From: Planotetraspora thailandica
Lineage (GTDB): Bacteria > Actinomycetota > Actinomycetes > Streptosporangiales > Streptosporangiaceae
Length of the DNA: 33,938 bases
NCBI RefSeq assembly: GCF_016863335.1
Contig: NZ_BOOR01000030.1
Span: forward strand, 1 to 33,938
Direction: 5' to 3'
The notes beneath the pieces are model-generated. The model was not told where the DNA came from. It ran no database searches and was given only the letters and a program-made list of their open reading frames with translations. This document shows positions 31,791 through 33,938 of this stretch, piece by piece (the stretch's first letter is position 1; every line of letters begins with the position of its first letter). Both the position numbers and the translations under genes were made by a program.

Positions 31791-32384
31791 GTGACCCCGC
31801 CCCACGTGAGCCAGCCCAACGTGAGCCAGCCCAACGTGAGCCAGCCCAACGTGAGCCGACCCGATACAAGCCGGCCCGACACGAGCCGGCCCGGTTCCAG
31901 CAAACGTGCCGGCATCGCGATGGACGACGAGGAGGTCGCGGCCTTCCTGCGCGACGGGGGCAAGCTCCAACTCGCCACGATCAACCCTGACGGCACGCCT
32001 CATCTGGTCACCATGTTCTACGGCCTGGCCGACGGCAAGATCACATTCTGGACCTACCGGAAAGCGCAGAAGGCCAGGAACCTCGAGCGCGACCCCCGAG
32101 TCACCTGCCTGGTCGAGACCGGCGACGAATACGCCGAGTTGCGCGGCGTCATGATCTACGGCAAGGCCCGCCTGATCGACGACCCCGAAGAGGTCCTCTC
32201 CGTGGGAATGGACGTCACCCGGCGGATGACCGGCATGCCCTCCTCCGAAGAAGCGCCGCAGGCAGACGATCCGCTGCGCGCCTACGTCGCGCATACCGCC
32301 CGCAAACGCATCGCCTTCGTCGTCGAGCCCACCCGGACGGTCTCATGGGATCATCGCAAGCTTCCCGGCGCTAGCGTTGGCTGA
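31791..32384 (+). CDS. PPOX-family (F420/FMN split-barrel) protein with a repeat-coded N-terminal tail
   Basis: A 197-residue protein if started at GTG 31791. The first 40 residues are a Pro/Ser-rich tail built from the 5-residue repeat PNVSQ/PDTSR. The split-barrel domain starts near MDDEEVAAFL and runs GKLQLATINPDGTPHLVTMFYGLADGKITFWTYRKAQKARNLERDPRVTCLVE, a pattern of F420-dependent pyridoxamine-oxidase-like reductases. The start is uncertain: GTG 31791 suits a leaderless promoter, several in-frame GTGs lie inside the repeat, and ATG 31920 gives the bare domain but has no ribosome binding site. The KstR-type box places it in the sterol regulon; the substrate is unknown. Confidence 0.8.
   Translation: MTPPHVSQPNVSQPNVSQPNVSRPDTSRPDTSRPGSSKRAGIAMDDEEVAAFLRDGGKLQLATINPDGTPHLVTMFYGLADGKITFWTYRKAQKARNLERDPRVTCLVETGDEYAELRGVMIYGKARLIDDPEEVLSVGMDVTRRMTGMPSSEEAPQADDPLRAYVAHTARKRIAFVVEPTRTVSWDHRKLPGASVG
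31800..31889 (+). repeat. 15-bp tandem repeat within the PPOX gene
   Basis: Six units based on CCCAACGTGAGCCAG, three nearly identical and three diverged (for example CCCGACACGAGCCGG). Being 15 bp, copy changes keep the reading frame and only lengthen or shorten the N-terminal tail. Confidence 0.85.
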
Positions 32385-32446
32385 ACGCGCTTCAGCAGCC
32401 GGTAGGGAAGCCGCGGAGATCAGCCGTTGCGAGGGGAGAGCCAGAC

Positions 32447-32641
32447 GTGAAGGTCAAGGTCGACTATGTGGTGTGCGAGGCGAACGCCGTCTGCATGGGC
32501 CTGGCGCCGGAGGTGTTCGACGTCGATGATGACGACCAGTTGCATGTGCTGATGCCCGAACCGCCCGCCGAGTTGCTCGACCGCGTACGGCACGCGGTGA
32601 GGTCCTGCCCGAAAGCCGCCCTGTCACTCGAAGACGAGTAA
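32447..32641 (+). CDS. 3Fe-4S ferredoxin, FdxD-like
   Basis: A 64-residue ferredoxin with Cys10, Cys16 and Cys54 (CEANAVC and SCPKAALS). The spacing and the missing fourth cysteine indicate a single 3Fe-4S cluster, as in P450 redox partners. Its length and wording (VDYVVCEANAVCMGLAPEVFDVDDDD) resemble the mycobacterial ferredoxin of the KstR regulon. It should pass electrons to the CYP125/142-like P450 at 22934. GTG 32447 has GAGGGGAGAG upstream. It lies 62 bp after the PPOX gene and 17 bp before the alcohol dehydrogenase, so the three may be one operon. Confidence 0.9.
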   Translation: MKVKVDYVVCEANAVCMGLAPEVFDVDDDDQLHVLMPEPPAELLDRVRHAVRSCPKAALSLEDE

Positions 32642-32658
32642 TCCCCCCAGGAGGTCCT

Positions 32659-33744
32659 ATGCGTGGCGCTCTTCTCCATGCCGTTGGAGACGACAAGCTC
32701 GACATCCGTGACGACTTCACCCTCGCTCCGGTCGGCCCGTCCGATGTACGGGTGAAGATCAAGGCGACGGGTGTGTGCCATTCCGACCTCTCGGTTCTGA
32801 CGGGCGTGCTGCCCATGCCGCTGCCCGTGGTCCTCGGCCACGAAGGCGCGGGCGAGGTCCTCGAGGTCGGCGACCACGTGACCTCGGTCCAGCCCGGAGA
32901 CCACGTCATCATCAGCTGGACCCCGGCCTGCGGCGAGTGCGCCAACTGCGTCGGCGGCCAGCCGTACCTCTGCGGCACGTACGTCATGAAGAGCTTCACT
33001 GAGGCCCGTTTCGTCTACGGCGGGCATACGCCGGCCTTCGGCATGGCGGGCTGCGGGACGTGGGCGGAGGAGATCATCGTCCCGTGGCAGGGCGCCATCA
33101 AGGTGGACCCCGAGGTGCCCTACGAGGCCGCCGCGCTCATCGGCTGCGGCATCACCACCGGCGTCGGCGCCGCGATCAACACGGCGAAGGTACGGCCGGG
33201 CACGACGGTGGCCGTCGTCGGCTGCGGCGGCGTCGGCCTGTCGGTGATCCAGGGCGCCCGGGTTTCGGGGGCGACGACGATCCTGGCGATCGACCCGCTC
33301 GAGTCGAAGCACGAGCTGGCGAAGAAGGTCGGTGCGACGCACGCCTGCACCCCTGACCAGCTCATGGACGCGATCGGGACGCTCACCGGCGGTCAGGGCT
33401 TCGACTACGGCTTCGAGGTCGTCGGCAAGTCGGCGGCGATCATCACGGCCTGGCAGGCGACCCGCCGCGGCGGCGACGTCATCGTCGTGGGCGCCGGCGC
33501 GATGGACGACCAGGTGCCGCTGACCGCCTTCCAGCTGCTGTTCGAGGGCAAGAACATCCTCAGTTCCCTGTACGGCGGAGCCGACGTGCAGCGGGACTTC
33601 CCGTTCTTCGCCAACCTGTACAAGGCAGGCAAGCTGGATCTCGAGAGCATGATCAGCTCGCGGATCAGGCTGGCCGACGTCAACGACGCCGTCGCGGCCC
33701 TCAGGAGCGGCGAGGTGCTGCGGCAGATCATCGTCTTCGACTGA
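32659..33744 (+). CDS. Zinc-dependent alcohol dehydrogenase (medium-chain, class III/NDMA-type)
   Basis: A 361-residue medium-chain dehydrogenase. Catalytic zinc ligands are Cys40 (TGVCHSD) and His61-Glu62 (GHEG); the structural zinc site is Cys91, Cys94, Cys97 and Cys105. The Rossmann motif is VAVVGCGGVGLS, with an Asp after beta-2 (AIDPLESK) favouring NAD. The family includes class III and nicotinoprotein (NDMA-dependent) enzymes of actinobacteria. It may oxidise the 26-hydroxyl made by the P450 to the aldehyde or acid, a step known to need such an enzyme; that assignment is inference from context. ATG 32659 has an ideal AGGAGGTCCT. A strong hairpin follows 100 bp after the stop. Confidence 0.88.
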   Translation: MRGALLHAVGDDKLDIRDDFTLAPVGPSDVRVKIKATGVCHSDLSVLTGVLPMPLPVVLGHEGAGEVLEVGDHVTSVQPGDHVIISWTPACGECANCVGGQPYLCGTYVMKSFTEARFVYGGHTPAFGMAGCGTWAEEIIVPWQGAIKVDPEVPYEAAALIGCGITTGVGAAINTAKVRPGTTVAVVGCGGVGLSVIQGARVSGATTILAIDPLESKHELAKKVGATHACTPDQLMDAIGTLTGGQGFDYGFEVVGKSAAIITAWQATRRGGDVIVVGAGAMDDQVPLTAFQLLFEGKNILSSLYGGADVQRDFPFFANLYKAGKLDLESMISSRIRLADVNDAVAALRSGEVLRQIIVFD

Positions 33745-33844
33745 GACGCCGAGACGACTGAGACGCTGAGCCGGGTGAGCCGCTGAAGCGCTGAAGGACA
33801 AGCCGAACCGGCCCCGCAGGGCCGAGCCCGGCATGACACGACAA

Positions 33845-33884
33845 CGGTTCCGGTCCAGGCCCCCCGAGGCCCGGACCGGAACCG
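33845..33884. terminator. Long hairpin downstream of the alcohol dehydrogenase gene
   Basis: CGGTTCCGGTCC and GGACCGGAACCG form a 12-bp perfect stem around a 16-base GC-rich loop. It ends the ferredoxin-dehydrogenase transcript by position. No T tract follows. Confidence 0.65.
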
Positions 33885-33938
33885 CCTTCACATCGCCAGG
33901 CTCACACCTGACCTCACACCTCGGTCCAACGGGACTCC

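Noticed and set aside
32379-32396. Near-palindrome GCTGAACGCGCTTCAGC before the ferredoxin gene as a further KstR-type box
   Set aside because: It lacks the GTT half and the outer T of the consensus, and the ferredoxin gene can be read from the PPOX promoter upstream.

Overview
The window is high-GC actinobacterial chromosome. GTG and TTG starts are frequent, purine-rich ribosome binding sites are strong, and there are F420-type enzymes and a mycobacterial-type sterol catabolic gene set. The best guess is a filamentous actinomycete of the Streptosporangiales (Nonomuraea, Actinomadura or Thermomonospora relatives). This rests on gene content recalled from memory, not on a search. No tRNA, rRNA, insertion sequence or phage gene was seen.

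Layout: (1) 1-3502, a four-gene minus-strand osmoprotectant ABC importer, followed by a 20-bp tandem repeat right after its last stop codon. (2) 3837-5060, a membrane-anchored sigma-factor-like protein. (3) 5201-13541, a steroid side-chain degradation locus: minus-strand operon chsE1-chsE2-chsH2-chsH1-ltp2, a divergent KstR-like TetR regulator, an agmatinase-family gene, and fadA5 behind a perfect KstR-type operator. (4) 13549-17516, a luciferase-like F420 enzyme, a divergent GntR/FCD regulator, an aldo/keto reductase and an AraC regulator. (5) 17471-22680, a minus-strand operon encoding a full non-phosphorylating L-fucose route (mutarotase, dehydrogenase, lactonase, dehydratase, 2-keto-3-deoxy-fuconate dehydrogenase, diketo-acid hydrolase) to pyruvate and lactate; no transporter is present. 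(6) 22934-24133, a CYP125/CYP142-like cytochrome P450 behind another KstR-type box. (7) 24593-25561, an AbiEi/DUF559-like protein. (8) 25802-31636, sugar-nucleotide and glycoconjugate genes: GDP-mannose dehydratase, glycosyltransferase, methyltransferase, alpha/alpha-toroid protein and a second methyltransferase. (9) 31791-33744, a PPOX/F420-type protein behind a KstR-type box, then a 3Fe-4S ferredoxin and a zinc alcohol dehydrogenase, likely partners of the P450.

The genes make biological sense together. P450, ferredoxin and alcohol dehydrogenase would start oxidation of the sterol side chain; FadA5, ChsE1/E2, ChsH1/H2 and Ltp2 would finish it; the TetR protein would control them through boxes of the form TnnAACnnGTTnnA. 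A second proposed regulon, with core ACATCSGATGT, ties the GntR regulator to the L-fucose operon.

The most unusual content is a family of intergenic arrays built on GTGATCATGCAGAAGTTCGG. By eye there are about 39 units at seven gene ends. Most repeat at exactly 53 bp. Every array lies directly behind a stop codon, in the sense direction of that gene, overlapping the stop in two cases. Because 53 is 2 modulo 3, each unit opens an ATG two bases after a TGA and closes 16 codons later at the TGA of the next unit, giving 17 tandem 16-codon mini-ORFs of type MQKFGxMPxDL. Whether these arrays act as translated minigenes, RNA hairpins or DNA-phased sites is open. I do not recognise the family.
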